Origin: Terrabacter sp. MAHUQ-38
GTDB lineage: Bacteria; Actinomycetota; Actinomycetes; Actinomycetales; Dermatophilaceae
Assembly (NCBI RefSeq): GCF_014518425.1
Contig: NZ_JACVCU010000001.1
Location: forward strand, 1,364,001 to 1,428,000
Length of the DNA stretch: 64,000 bases
Direction: 5' to 3'
Part shown: piece by piece, positions 51,540 through 60,506 of the stretch
Position numbering within the stretch: the stretch's first letter is position 1
Layout of the letters: each line of letters begins with the position of its first letter
Position numbers and translations under genes: made by a program
The notes under the pieces: generated by a model
Told to the model about the DNA's origin: nothing
Seen by the model: only the letters and a program-made list of their open reading frames with translations
The model's database searches: none

Positions 51540-52752
51540 GCGCCTGCCTCCACGACACGCGCCCGCGCGTCTGCATGAGCGACCGGCGGTAGATCCGCTC
51601 GCCGAGCACGACCGTCGCGGCCGAGAACGCCGCCATCACGACGAGCGAGAGCACCGGCTCCCACCAGGCTGCGTCGCCGGAGAGGATGCGGCCCGGCATG
51701 GACACGACCGACGCGATCGGCACGAACGACGCGACCTTGAGCGCCGTGCCGGTGAGGCCGAAGCTCGCGACGTAGACGAACATGAGCACGGTCGTCATGG
51801 GGGCCGTCGTCGACTGGAGGTCCTCGGTGCGGGAGGCGAGCGCGCCCGCGACGGCGTAGAGGCAGGCGAGCGCGAAGAACCCGACGGTGAAGAACAGCAC
51901 GAACCACACGACGGCGGTCGACAGGCTCGGCAAGAGCGTGGAAAATTCCGTGAACGACACCGCGACCAGGCCGACCGCGGCGAAGAGGACGACCTGGCCG
52001 AGGGCGATGACGGAGTTGCCGACGACCTTGCCGGCGAGCAGCTGCCGCAGCGGGATCGCGGTCGCGATGATCTCGACGAGCCGTGACTGCTTCTCCTCGA
52101 CGACGCTCGCCGCGATCTGCTGACCGAACATCATCGCCGCCATGAAGAACAGCAGCGCGAACGCGAACGTGGCGGCCTTGACGAAGCCGGTGTGCCCGAG
52201 CCGCCCGTCGAACCGGTTGGCGGTCAGGGTGGTCCCCTGCTCGACCACCTCGACCGTGGTGCCCGCCGCCGCGGCGTTGCGCTCGAGGGCAGTGCTGCGC
52301 AGGGCGCCCTCGACGGCGGTCCGCAGCACGAGGTCGGGGTCGTCGGCCGACGTCAGCGTCCAGCCCGACGCGCCCTCGTGGAGCCACGCGTCGGCGTCGC
52401 CGGCGTCGACGAGGGCACGCGCCGCTGCCTCGCCCGGCACTTGCGTGGACACGATGGCGACCTTGTCGTCCGACTCCGTGACCGCAGCTGCGGCGCGCTC
52501 GACGAGCTGCCTGCCGTCGGGCCCCTGGACGGCCACGGTGTACGTCGTCGTGCGGCCGCTCTCCCACACCGAGAACGCGCTGAACCCGGCGATGAAGAGC
52601 ACCGTGATGAGCGTCGAGACGAGGAAGGCGCGGTTGGTGAGGCGCACGACGACCTCGCGCGAGGCCACCACGGCCCACGGGCGACCGGCGTCATCGAACG
52701 CGTCGGCGTCGGCGGCCGTGTCGTCGAGGGGTCGCTGCTGGGTGGTGGTCAT
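51523..52752 (-). CDS. ABC-2 type exporter permease (NatB-like)
   Basis: The 409-aa protein has one N-terminal membrane segment (FLVSTLITVLFIAGFSAFSVW) and an extracytoplasmic region of about 140 residues. Five further segments follow, with SVVEEKQSRLVEIIATAIPLRQLLAGKVVGNSVIALGQ as the family motif. It pairs with the ATPase encoded upstream, with a 4-base overlap. NatAB-type exporters move Na+ or other small solutes; the substrate here is not known. Confidence 0.85.
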   Translation of the reverse strand: MTTTQQRPLDDTAADADAFDDAGRPWAVVASREVVVRLTNRAFLVSTLITVLFIAGFSAFSVWESGRTTTYTVAVQGPDGRQLVERAAAAVTESDDKVAIVSTQVPGEAAARALVDAGDADAWLHEGASGWTLTSADDPDLVLRTAVEGALRSTALERNAAAAGTTVEVVEQGTTLTANRFDGRLGHTGFVKAATFAFALLFFMAAMMFGQQIAASVVEEKQSRLVEIIATAIPLRQLLAGKVVGNSVIALGQVVLFAAVGLVAVSFTEFSTLLPSLSTAVVWFVLFFTVGFFALACLYAVAGALASRTEDLQSTTAPMTTVLMFVYVASFGLTGTALKVASFVPIASVVSMPGRILSGDAAWWEPVLSLVVMAAFSAATVVLGERIYRRSLMQTRGRVSWRQALTAPE

Positions 52753-53675
52753 GCGGTCACCTCGCGGTAGATCTGGGCCAGGCTCGGCCGCTGTGGGGAG
52801 AACTCGTGGACCTCGCCGCGGCGCAACGCCTCCTCGAGCAGCCCGCGCTCGGCACCGTGGTCGACGACCTCGAGCAGTGCGCTCCGGCCCTCGACGTCGA
52901 CGGCGTGGATGCCGGGAACGCCACGGACCCAGCCCGCGTCGCCGGACAGGACGAGGCGGTGCCGCGTGACCGAGTGCGCGCGGAGGTCCTCCGGTGATCC
53001 GGCCGCGACGACGCGACCTCCGGCCAGCACGACGAGACGCTCGCAGAGCCGCTCGACGAGGTCGAGCTGGTGGGACGAGAAGAGCACCGGGACGCCGGCC
53101 GAGGTGTGTTCGCGCAGCAGGTCGGCCATGCTGTCGACGGCTGCCGGGTCGAGCCCGCTGAACGGCTCGTCGAGCACGAGCGCGCGTGGTCGGCCCATGA
53201 GCGCGGCGATGATCTGGACCCGTTGCTGGTTGCCCAGCGAGAGCTTCTCGACGTGGTCCTTGGCGCGCTCGGCGAGGCCGAGCCGCTCGAGGTGGGTGGT
53301 CACCGAGGCCCGCGCCGCCGAGGCGCCGAGCCCGCGGAGCCGACCGAGGTAGACCAGCTGGTCGAGCACCGGCTGCTTCGGGTAGAGGCCGCGCTCCTCC
53401 GGCATGTAGCCGAAGCGGCGGCGGTCGAGCCGTGTGATCGGCCGGCCGTCCCAGATGACCTCCCCGGCGGTGGGGGACAGGACCCCCATGAGCATCCGCA
53501 TCGTCGTGGTCTTGCCCGCACCGTTGCCGCCGACGAAGCCGGTGAGCCGGCCCGCCGGGACGGTGAAGCTGACGTCGTCGACGGCCCTGATGTCGCCGAA
53601 CGTCCGTGTGAGGTGGCGCAGCTCGATGGCGGCCGTGGGCCGTGGCGTGGTGAGTCGTTCCCCGTTGTCGCTCAT
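52749..53675 (-). CDS. ABC exporter ATPase (NatA-like)
   Basis: The 308-aa ATPase has Walker A GGNGAGKTTT, signature LSLGNQQRVQIIAA and Walker B ALVLDEPFSGLDPAA. The C-terminal extension (about 225-308) contains the typical DUF4162 domain. The signature is LSLGNQ rather than LSGGQ, common in this branch. It is followed by the permease. The ATG is 7 bases after TAGCGT, so it has its own leaderless promoter just after the response-regulator gene. Confidence 0.9.
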   Translation of the reverse strand: MSDNGERLTTPRPTAAIELRHLTRTFGDIRAVDDVSFTVPAGRLTGFVGGNGAGKTTTMRMLMGVLSPTAGEVIWDGRPITRLDRRRFGYMPEERGLYPKQPVLDQLVYLGRLRGLGASAARASVTTHLERLGLAERAKDHVEKLSLGNQQRVQIIAALMGRPRALVLDEPFSGLDPAAVDSMADLLREHTSAGVPVLFSSHQLDLVERLCERLVVLAGGRVVAAGSPEDLRAHSVTRHRLVLSGDAGWVRGVPGIHAVDVEGRSALLEVVDHGAERGLLEEALRRGEVHEFSPQRPSLAQIYREVTA

Positions 53676-53682
53676 GACGCCA

Positions 53683-53688
53683 ACGCTA
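53683..53688 (-). promoter_or_regulatory. -10 TAGCGT, leaderless start of the ABC exporter operon
   Basis: TAGCGT ends 7 bases before the ATG at 53675. Confidence 0.45.
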
Positions 53689-53710
53689 GGCGGACGTGCC
53701 GCTCGACGGA

Positions 53711-54421
53711 TCACCCCGGCGGGTGAGCCTCGGCCTCCCCCGGGAGGATGAGGCCGGCCTCGTAGGCGAGGACGACCGCCTGCACGCGGTCGCGCAGGTG
53801 CAGCTTGGCGAAGACGTTGGACAGGTGCGTCTTGACCGTGGCCTCGCCGAGGTGGAGGCGCGCGGCGACCTCACCGTTCGACAGGCCGCGGCCGACGAGC
53901 CCGAGGACCTCGAGCTCGCGCGGCGTGAGGTCCTCGAGGCGATGGTCCCGGTGTGGACGGACGCGTGCTCCGGCGCCGTCGCGCGACGTCATCTGCTCGA
54001 TGACGCGCCGGGTCACCTCCGGTGCCAGCAGCGCGTGGCCGTCGGCCACCGTGCGCACCGCCTCGACGAGGTGCTCGGCGTCGGAGTTCTTGAGCAGGAA
54101 GCCGCTCGCACCGGCCGAGAGCCCGGCGAAGACGTAGTCGTCGCGGTCGAAGGTGGTGAGGATGACGACCTTCGACAGCCCGTCCGCGACGATGCGGCGG
54201 GTCGCCTCGATGCCGTCCATGACCGGCATCTGCACGTCCATGAGGACGACGTCGGGCCGCAGGTCCCGGGTCAGGAGCACGGCCTCCTCGCCGTCGCTGG
54301 CCTCGCCGACGACCTCGAGGTCGTCCTCCACCGAAAGGATGAGCGAGAAGCCCGAACGCACGAGCCGGTGGTCGTCGACGAGCAGGACGCGGGTGGGCCG
54401 CCCGGCCCCGGCGGCGGTCAC
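53711..54421 (-). CDS. NarL/LuxR-type response regulator
   Basis: The 236-aa protein has a receiver domain with VDDHRLVRSGF, phospho-acceptor Asp62 (VVLMDVQMPVMDG) and FLLKNSD. A LuxR HTH follows: LTPRELEVLGLVGRGLSNGEVAARLHLGEATVKTHLSNVFAKL. It is the partner of the histidine kinase, with a GTGA overlap, and probably regulates the ABC exporter encoded next. Confidence 0.93.
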   Translation of the reverse strand: MTAAGAGRPTRVLLVDDHRLVRSGFSLILSVEDDLEVVGEASDGEEAVLLTRDLRPDVVLMDVQMPVMDGIEATRRIVADGLSKVVILTTFDRDDYVFAGLSAGASGFLLKNSDAEHLVEAVRTVADGHALLAPEVTRRVIEQMTSRDGAGARVRPHRDHRLEDLTPRELEVLGLVGRGLSNGEVAARLHLGEATVKTHLSNVFAKLHLRDRVQAVVLAYEAGLILPGEAEAHPPG

Positions 54422-55782
54422 GACAGGTCCTCGGGGAGCGGCATCCGGACGCGCACCCGGTAGCCGCCCGTGATGCGCGGGCCGATCTCGCTGACGCCTC
54501 CGTGGGCGGCGAGGCGCTCGCGGATGCCGAGCAGGCCCAGCCCCGTGCCGGACGTGCCCGTGCGTGGGCGGCCGTCGTCGAGCACCTCGACCTCGGCGTA
54601 ACCGTGCGCGAAACCCGGCTCACCACGGCGATCGACCCGGACGAACACCGAAGCGGTCGAGGCGGTCGAGTGTCGGCGCACGTTGGACAGGGCCTCCTGC
54701 ACGGTTCGGTAGAGCGAGAGCCCGACGGCGTCCGGGACCTCCGCGACGGCGCCCGGGGAGTCCTCGACGACCCGGCACACGACGCGTACCTCCCGGGTGG
54801 CCACCTGCTCGACGAGCGCCGGCACGTCGAGCAGACGGGGCTCCGGGGCGCGCCCCGCGGTGGTGGGCCCGTCCTCGCCCGTGCGCAGGGTGCCGAGGAG
54901 CTCGCGCATCTGCGTCACGGCCTCACGTGACGACGTCTCGACCGAGCGCAGGGCCGTCTCGGCCGCATCGGCGTCCCGTCGGAGCACGCGCCGGGCAGCG
55001 GCGGCCTGGATGCCGATCACCGAGACGTGGTGTGCGACGACGTCGTGCAGCTCGCGCGCGATGCGCAGCCGCTCCTCGACGACGGCCTGCCGTTGCAGGC
55101 TCGTGGCCTGCTCGTCGATGGTGCGGGCCTGCTCGGCGAGCCGGTCGCGCTGGAGCGCGGCCCGCCGGGCGGCCTGGCCGCCGAGGATGGCGCCACCGAA
55201 GTAGAAGAGGTTGATGGTGAGCGTGTAGACGACGTAGGCCGCGGCCGGGCTGAAGAGGCCCTGCCGGACCAGCGGCTCGTCGGTGTGGCTCATCGCCTCC
55301 TCGACGCCGCTGCCGACCGCGAACTGCCACGTCAGCCAGCCGAACATCAGCAGGACGACGCCGACGACGACCCACACCATCGCCCGGCGGTCGCGGGCCC
55401 ACGCGACGCCGGTGAAGAGGGCGACGAAGTAGACGACCTGCATGGGCACCGACACCGCCACGGCGGGCATGGCCAGGCCGAAGCCGAACAGGTGCAAGGA
55501 GAGCCCCGCCGCGACGAGCAGCGGCCACCGTCGTCGCCAGACGAGCGGGACAGTGCCGACCGCGACCGCGACGTGGGGCCAGACCCACGAGTCCTGCAGC
55601 TGGCCGAGCGAGTCGATGCTGCGCAGGAGCTCGATGCCCAGCGACCCGGTCACGAGGAAGCCGACGGCGATCCACGTGTCGAGCCGACGGGTGCGCGCCG
55701 GGTCCGCGGGCACCCGCTCCCAGTCGGAGTCGGCGCCCGCCCACGTCTCGACGCGTTCGAGCAGCGTGCGACCCCGGGACAT
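54418..55782 (-). CDS. NarL-type sensor histidine kinase (HisKA_3)
   Basis: The 454-aa kinase has about five membrane segments in the first 200 residues. HisKA_3 follows with ERLRIARELHDVVAHHVSVI (His246), and HATPase_c with LYRTVQEALSNVRRHS and GTGLGLLGIRERL. It senses through its membrane region; the signal is unknown. The ATG is 7 bases after TAGGCT, so the mRNA is leaderless. Confidence 0.92.
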   Translation of the reverse strand: MSRGRTLLERVETWAGADSDWERVPADPARTRRLDTWIAVGFLVTGSLGIELLRSIDSLGQLQDSWVWPHVAVAVGTVPLVWRRRWPLLVAAGLSLHLFGFGLAMPAVAVSVPMQVVYFVALFTGVAWARDRRAMVWVVVGVVLLMFGWLTWQFAVGSGVEEAMSHTDEPLVRQGLFSPAAAYVVYTLTINLFYFGGAILGGQAARRAALQRDRLAEQARTIDEQATSLQRQAVVEERLRIARELHDVVAHHVSVIGIQAAAARRVLRRDADAAETALRSVETSSREAVTQMRELLGTLRTGEDGPTTAGRAPEPRLLDVPALVEQVATREVRVVCRVVEDSPGAVAEVPDAVGLSLYRTVQEALSNVRRHSTASTASVFVRVDRRGEPGFAHGYAEVEVLDDGRPRTGTSGTGLGLLGIRERLAAHGGVSEIGPRITGGYRVRVRMPLPEDLS

Positions 55783-55789
55783 GCGGCCC

Positions 55790-55795
55790 AGCCTA
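55790..55795 (-). promoter_or_regulatory. -10 TAGGCT, leaderless start of the kinase gene
   Basis: TAGGCT ends 7 bases before the ATG at 55782. Confidence 0.45.
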
Positions 55796-55860
55796 GGCAG
55801 GCTCGCGGCCCGGCGGATCCGCCGGGAGGAGGAGCCGGTTCGCCCCGGGAGCGGCGGCGG

Positions 55861-55866
55861 TACCGT
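55861..55866 (+). promoter_or_regulatory. -10 TACCGT, leaderless start of the peptidase gene
   Basis: TACCGT ends 6 bases before the ATG at 55873. Confidence 0.45.
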
Positions 55867-55872
55867 CGGCAC

Positions 55873-57000
55873 ATGGCCGTCACCACCTCCGCCCTCGACG
55901 TCCCGACCATGCGTTCCCGGCTGGACCGGCTCCGTCGCCACGCGTCGGACGCCGGTGTCTCGGCGACCGTCGTGTCGCCGGGGTCCGACCTGCGCTACCT
56001 CACCGGGGTGGCGGGCTCGTCCTTCGAGCGGCTCACCGTCCTCGTCGTACCGACCGACGACGCGGTCGCACCCGTCTTCGTCTCGCCGGCGCTCGAGTAC
56101 GCCGGCCTGGGTCACGTGCCGCTCGGCGACCTCGGGGTCGAGGTGCGCACGTGGGTCGACGGCGAGGACCCGTACGCGCTGGTGCTGGCCGGGGTGCCGA
56201 ACGGGCGTGTCGCCGTCTCCGACATGACGCCGGCACTGCACCTGCTCAGGCTGCGCGACGCGGGGGCTGCGGACCAGCAGCTCGCCGGTCCGGTGCTGCG
56301 CGAGCTGCGGATGCGCAAGGACGCCACCGAGCTCGCCGAGCTGCGCGCGGCCGGAGCGGCAATCGACCGCGTCCACGCGCGCGTCGGCGACTGGCTCCGG
56401 GCCGGTCGTACCGAGGCCGAGGTCGCGGCCGACATCGCGGCCGCGATCGTCGAGGAGGGCCACGCCGTGGCGGAGTTCGTCATCGTCGGGTCCGGCCCCA
56501 ACGGCGCGAGCCCGCACCACTCCGTCAGCGACCGGGTCATCCAGGACGGCGACGTCGTCGTCGTCGACATCGGCGGCCCGCTGCCCTCGGGCTACGGCTC
56601 CGACAGCACCCGGACGTATGCCGTCGGGTCCCCGCGAGAGCCCGACGTGTCCGAGGCGTACGCCGCCCTTCAGGCGGCCCAGCAGGCCGCGGTCGACACC
56701 GTGCGCCCGGGTGTGACCTGCGAGGCCATCGACCGCGCCGCGCGGGACGTGCTGGCCGAGTCGGGACTCGCCGAGCACTTCATCCACCGCACCGGGCACG
56801 GCATCGGCCTCGACGGCCACGAGGAGCCCTACATCGTCGCGGGCAACGACCTGCCCGTCGAGCCCGGCATGACCTTCAGCATCGAGCCGGGGGTCTACCT
56901 AACCGGCCGGTGGGGCGCCCGCATCGAGGACATCGTGGCCGTGACCGCCGACGGCGTCGAGCGGTTCAACACGAGGCCGACCGACCTCGTCGTCCTCTGA
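55873..57000 (+). CDS. Xaa-Pro aminopeptidase (M24)
   Basis: The 375-aa protein has an N-terminal creatinase-like domain (residues 1-140) and the M24 'pita-bread' domain. The metal ligands are visible in VVVDIGGPLPSGYGSDSTRTY (two Asp), HRTGHGIGLDGHE (His), FSIEPGVYL (Glu) and RIEDIVAV (Glu). It cleaves X-Pro bonds or dipeptides in the cytoplasm. It diverges from the kinase, with about 90 bases between starts. Confidence 0.92.
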   Translation: MAVTTSALDVPTMRSRLDRLRRHASDAGVSATVVSPGSDLRYLTGVAGSSFERLTVLVVPTDDAVAPVFVSPALEYAGLGHVPLGDLGVEVRTWVDGEDPYALVLAGVPNGRVAVSDMTPALHLLRLRDAGAADQQLAGPVLRELRMRKDATELAELRAAGAAIDRVHARVGDWLRAGRTEAEVAADIAAAIVEEGHAVAEFVIVGSGPNGASPHHSVSDRVIQDGDVVVVDIGGPLPSGYGSDSTRTYAVGSPREPDVSEAYAALQAAQQAAVDTVRPGVTCEAIDRAARDVLAESGLAEHFIHRTGHGIGLDGHEEPYIVAGNDLPVEPGMTFSIEPGVYLTGRWGARIEDIVAVTADGVERFNTRPTDLVVL

Positions 57001-57012
57001 GGGCGCGGCTCG

Positions 57013-58467
57013 TCAGGAGTCGAAGCCGATCCCGATCCGGTCGAGGGTCTTGAGCCACAGGTTGCGGCGGCCGGTGCGGTCCTCGGCAGCCAGCGACGAG
57101 CGCGTGGCCCGCACGGCGGCATACCGAATCGGCTCTGGTGGGAAGGGGATCGGCTTGCGGCGCACCATCCCGAGACGGGTCAGCTCGGTGTCGCGCCCGT
57201 CTACGAGGTCGAGCGCGACCGCTGCCCCGAAGCGGGTCGAGGCGACGCCCAGCCCGGTGTAGCCGACGGCATACGCCATGCGGCCGCCGAGGGCCGTGCC
57301 GAAGACCGGCGTGAAGCGCGACGTGGTGTCGATGACGCCGGCCCACCGGTGCGTGAAGCGGATGCCGTCGAGCTGCGGGAAGATGTCGACGAAGTGGTCG
57401 GCCAGCAGCCCGTGCGAGGCGTCCGACTGCTCGAGCCCGGGGTCGATGCGACCCGGGAAGTGGTAGTTGGCGTCGTAGCCACCGAAGAGCACGCGGTCGT
57501 CGAGCGTCCTTCTGTAGTAATGGAACTGGTTGCCGGCATCGGTCAGTCCCTCACGCCCCTCCCAGCCGACGGAGGCGAGCTGCGCGGGGGTGAGCGGCTC
57601 GGTCATGAGGACGTGGTCGTAGACGGGGAGAACCCAGGCGTTGAAGCGGCGGAGCACCCCCTGCGAGGCGTTCGTGCCGATGACGACGCGGTTGGCGTGA
57701 ATCGCTCCACTGTCGAGCGTGATCCGCACGCCGTCGCCGTCGGAGTCGAATCCCGTTGCGCGCGTGTACTCGTGGAGTCTGACGCCGAGCGACTCGGCCG
57801 CCCTGGCGAGGCCCCAGACGAGCCGCGCCGGGTCGACCAGCGCAACCTCCGGGTCGTACATCCCGGCGAGGTAGCGGGGCGAGCCGACCCGGGCCTGCGA
57901 CCCGGCGGCGTCGAGCAGCTCGACCGCGACCCCGTGGCGGCGGTGGAGCTCGTACGACTCGCGCACGGCCGGCACCTGGTGCTCGGTCAGCGCAAGCGTC
58001 AGCTCTCCAGGCACGTGGAAGTCGGCGTCGATGGCGTATGCCGTGAGCGTCCTCTCGATGCCGGCGAAGTTCTCCGCCGCGAGCCGGTCGAGCGTCCCCA
58101 TCTCGCCGGGCCAGCACGCCACGCCCTGCGCGAGACCGTGCGTCAGGGACGGCGCCAGGAACCCGCCGTTGCGGCCGGACGCCCCGTCGGCGAGCCTCCC
58201 GGCCTCGATGACGACGACGTCGCGCGCCGGATCGGACTCCTTGGCCTGGATGGCCGCCCACAGCCCGGTGAACCCTCCGCCGACGACCAGCAGGTCGGTG
58301 CGGGCCGCGGTCCCGGTGAGGCGCGGACGCGGCTCGGGTCGCTCGGGGCGGTCGGTCCAGAACGGCACCGGCCGGGCATCGGCAAGCGCAGCGGCCGCAC
58401 GCTCGCTGAGGGCACCCGGCGACCGACCGGGGTCGCGGGACGAGGTGCGGTGAGGGGAAACGGGCAT
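57013..58467 (-). CDS. FAD-dependent oxidoreductase (DAO family)
   Basis: The 484-aa protein has the FAD motif LLVVGGGFTGLWAAIQA, then DVVVIEA and DGASGRNGGFLAPS, and the C-terminal AYAVGYTGLGVASTRFGA. It is a paralogue of the oxidase at 1.76 kb, with a Pro/Arg-rich N-terminal extension of about 50 residues. It probably oxidises an amine or N-methyl amino acid; the substrate is unknown. The ATG is used with a weak GGGGAAACGGGC upstream. Confidence 0.85.
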   Translation of the reverse strand: MPVSPHRTSSRDPGRSPGALSERAAAALADARPVPFWTDRPERPEPRPRLTGTAARTDLLVVGGGFTGLWAAIQAKESDPARDVVVIEAGRLADGASGRNGGFLAPSLTHGLAQGVACWPGEMGTLDRLAAENFAGIERTLTAYAIDADFHVPGELTLALTEHQVPAVRESYELHRRHGVAVELLDAAGSQARVGSPRYLAGMYDPEVALVDPARLVWGLARAAESLGVRLHEYTRATGFDSDGDGVRITLDSGAIHANRVVIGTNASQGVLRRFNAWVLPVYDHVLMTEPLTPAQLASVGWEGREGLTDAGNQFHYYRRTLDDRVLFGGYDANYHFPGRIDPGLEQSDASHGLLADHFVDIFPQLDGIRFTHRWAGVIDTTSRFTPVFGTALGGRMAYAVGYTGLGVASTRFGAAVALDLVDGRDTELTRLGMVRRKPIPFPPEPIRYAAVRATRSSLAAEDRTGRRNLWLKTLDRIGIGFDS

Positions 58468-58496
58468 GACGAGACGGATTCGACCATGCTTGGCTG

Positions 58497-59357
58497 GTGC
58501 CTGTGAACCCCAGTTCGTTCCAGAGCGATGGTGGACCGGCAACCTCCGACCTCATGCCGAGCCTCGGCCCCGAGGAGCTGCTGCGCGTCTTCCACGACCA
58601 GACCCGCGCCCCCGTGCCGCTCGGGACCGCCGCGCGACCCATCGAGCTCGACGGCCCGGTTCGCAAGCAGTACGACGTCGACCCCGTCGGCCACTTCGCA
58701 ATGGTCGAGAGTCCCGACGGTCTCGGCGCCGACCCTGACGGGCTGATCGCCCGGGTCCGCGACTTCTTCGCCGACCGCGGCCAGCGCGTCGAGTGGAAGA
58801 CGTACGACTACGACGGCCCCGCCGACCTCGGCGACCGGCTCGTCGCGGCCGGCTTCGTCCGTCAGGACGACGAGGCGCTGATCCTCGGCGAGGCGGCGCC
58901 GCTCGCAGCCCAGGACATCGACCTGCCCGACGGGGTCGTCGTCCGCGCGGCCGACGACTTCGCCGACTTCGCCCGGATGCGCACGATGTCCGAGACCGTC
59001 TGGGGTCAGGACCAGGCGTGGGTCACCGAGTCGCTCTACCCGGACTGCGTCGCCCGCCCGGAGTCGATGGACGTCGTCGTGGTCGAGGAGTCGCGCGACG
59101 GTCCGGTGCTCTGCGCGGCGCGTGGTGAGTACGACTCCAGCGGTTTCACCGGGCTCTGGGGCGGGTCCACCCTTCCCGGGTGGCGCGGCAGGGGCCTCTA
59201 CCGGGCCACGTTGCTCCACCGTGCCCGGCTCGGGCTGGAGCGCGGCAAGGACTACGTCCGCGTCGACGCCTCGCCCGACTCCGAGCCGATCCTGCGCCGC
59301 CTCGGCCTGCACCGCGTCGCGACGACGACGCCGTACGTGTTCGACCCGCGCGCCTGA
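58497..59357 (+). CDS. GNAT-family acetyltransferase
   Basis: The 286-aa protein has a C-terminal GNAT core with SSGFTGLWGGSTLPGWRGRGLYRATLLHRARLGLERG (acetyl-CoA loop RGRGLY) and YVRVDASPDSEPILRRLGL. The N-terminal half (about 20-140) is a second, degenerate GNAT-like domain. The substrate is unknown. Start choice is uncertain: GTG at 58497 gives the longest frame, but ATG at 58554 (LGPEELLRVF) also fits. Confidence 0.78.
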   Translation: MPVNPSSFQSDGGPATSDLMPSLGPEELLRVFHDQTRAPVPLGTAARPIELDGPVRKQYDVDPVGHFAMVESPDGLGADPDGLIARVRDFFADRGQRVEWKTYDYDGPADLGDRLVAAGFVRQDDEALILGEAAPLAAQDIDLPDGVVVRAADDFADFARMRTMSETVWGQDQAWVTESLYPDCVARPESMDVVVVEESRDGPVLCAARGEYDSSGFTGLWGGSTLPGWRGRGLYRATLLHRARLGLERGKDYVRVDASPDSEPILRRLGLHRVATTTPYVFDPRA

Positions 59358-59361
59358 CGCC

Positions 59362-59389
59362 CGGTGAGGGGCTGAGCGGGCGCTCACCG
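59362..59389 (+). terminator. probable terminator after the GNAT gene
   Basis: CGGTGAG and CTCACCG (7 bp) enclose a second small stem GAGC-gggc-GCTC, just after the GNAT stop. Confidence 0.5.
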
Positions 59390-59445
59390 CTGGGTGGGCA
59401 CCCATGGGCTCCTGACGGCATACGTGGCAGGATTCACGGCGAATC

Positions 59446-59459
59446 GTGAACCAGATCAC
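59446..59459. promoter_or_regulatory. CRP/GlxR-type site upstream of fba
   Basis: GTGA-N6-TCAC (GTGAaccagaTCAC) is the CRP/GlxR core dyad. It ends 18 bases before the fba ATG. An overlapping inverted repeat TTCACG-N6-CGTGAA lies at 59433-59450. Confidence 0.6.
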
Positions 59460-59477
59460 TCAACAGCAGGAGTAGCA

Positions 59478-60506
59478 ATGCCCATCGCCACCCCCGAGGT
59501 GTATGCCGACATGCTCGACCGCGCGAAGGCTGGCTCCTTCGCGTACCCCGCCATCAACGTGTCGAGCTCGCAGACGCTCAACGCGGCCCTGCAGGGGTTC
59601 GCCGACGCGGGCTCCGACGGCATCATCCAGGTCTCGACCGGCGGCGCCGAGTACCTCTCCGGCCCGACCGTCAAGAACATGGTGAGCGGCTCGCTCGCCT
59701 TCGCGGCGTACGCCGAGGAGGTGGCGAAGAACTACCCCGTCAACATCGCGCTGCACACCGACCACTGCCCCAAGGACAAGCTCGAGGGCTTCGTCCGCCC
59801 GCTCCTCGCCGCGTCGACCGAGCGCGTCAAGGCCGGCGGCAACCCGTGGTTCCAGTCGCACATGTGGGACGGCTCGGCCGTGCCGCTCGACGAGAACCTC
59901 TCGATCGCGCGCGAGCTGCTCGACCTCGCCAAGCAGGCCAACGTCGTCCTCGAGATCGAGGTCGGCGTCGTCGGCGGCGAGGAGGACGGCGTCGCCCACG
60001 AGATCAACGACAAGCTCTACTCGACGCCCGAGGACGCCATCGCGACGGTCCAGGCCCTCGGCGCCGGAGAGAACGGCCGCTACCTGACGGCGCTCACCTT
60101 CGGCAACGTCCACGGCGTCTACAAGCCCGGCAACGTCAAGCTGCGCCCCGAGGTGCTCCTCGAGGCCCAGAAGGCGGCGGCCAAGGAGCTCGGCCTGTCC
60201 GAGGACGCGCGTCCCTTCGACCTCGTCTTCCACGGCGGCTCGGGCTCGCTGCCCGAGGAGATCGCGGCGGCCGTCGACTTCGGCGTCATCAAGATGAACG
60301 TCGACACCGACACGCAGTACGCGTTCACGCGGCCGATCGCGGACTGGATGATCTCCGGCTACGCGGGCGTGCTCAAGGTCGACGGCGAGGTCGGCAACAA
60401 GAAGCAGTACGACCCGCGTGCGTGGGGCAAGGCCGGCGAGGCCGGCATGGCCGCGCGCATCGTCGAGGCCTGCACGGCGCTGCGGTCGGCGGGCACGCAC
60501 CAGTGA
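59478..60506 (+). CDS. fba: class II fructose-bisphosphate aldolase
   Basis: The 342-aa class II aldolase has the metal-binding HTDHCPKD, the FQSHMWDGSAVPLDENL loop, LEIEVGVVGGEEDGV (Glu), FGNVHGVYKPG (His), FHGGSGS (His) and IKMNVDTDTQYAF. It cleaves fructose 1,6-bisphosphate in glycolysis and gluconeogenesis. The ATG has AGGAG 7 bases upstream. A CRP-type site overlaps the region just upstream, suggesting carbon control. It is coupled to the DUF3151 gene. Confidence 0.96.
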   Translation: MPIATPEVYADMLDRAKAGSFAYPAINVSSSQTLNAALQGFADAGSDGIIQVSTGGAEYLSGPTVKNMVSGSLAFAAYAEEVAKNYPVNIALHTDHCPKDKLEGFVRPLLAASTERVKAGGNPWFQSHMWDGSAVPLDENLSIARELLDLAKQANVVLEIEVGVVGGEEDGVAHEINDKLYSTPEDAIATVQALGAGENGRYLTALTFGNVHGVYKPGNVKLRPEVLLEAQKAAAKELGLSEDARPFDLVFHGGSGSLPEEIAAAVDFGVIKMNVDTDTQYAFTRPIADWMISGYAGVLKVDGEVGNKKQYDPRAWGKAGEAGMAARIVEACTALRSAGTHQ

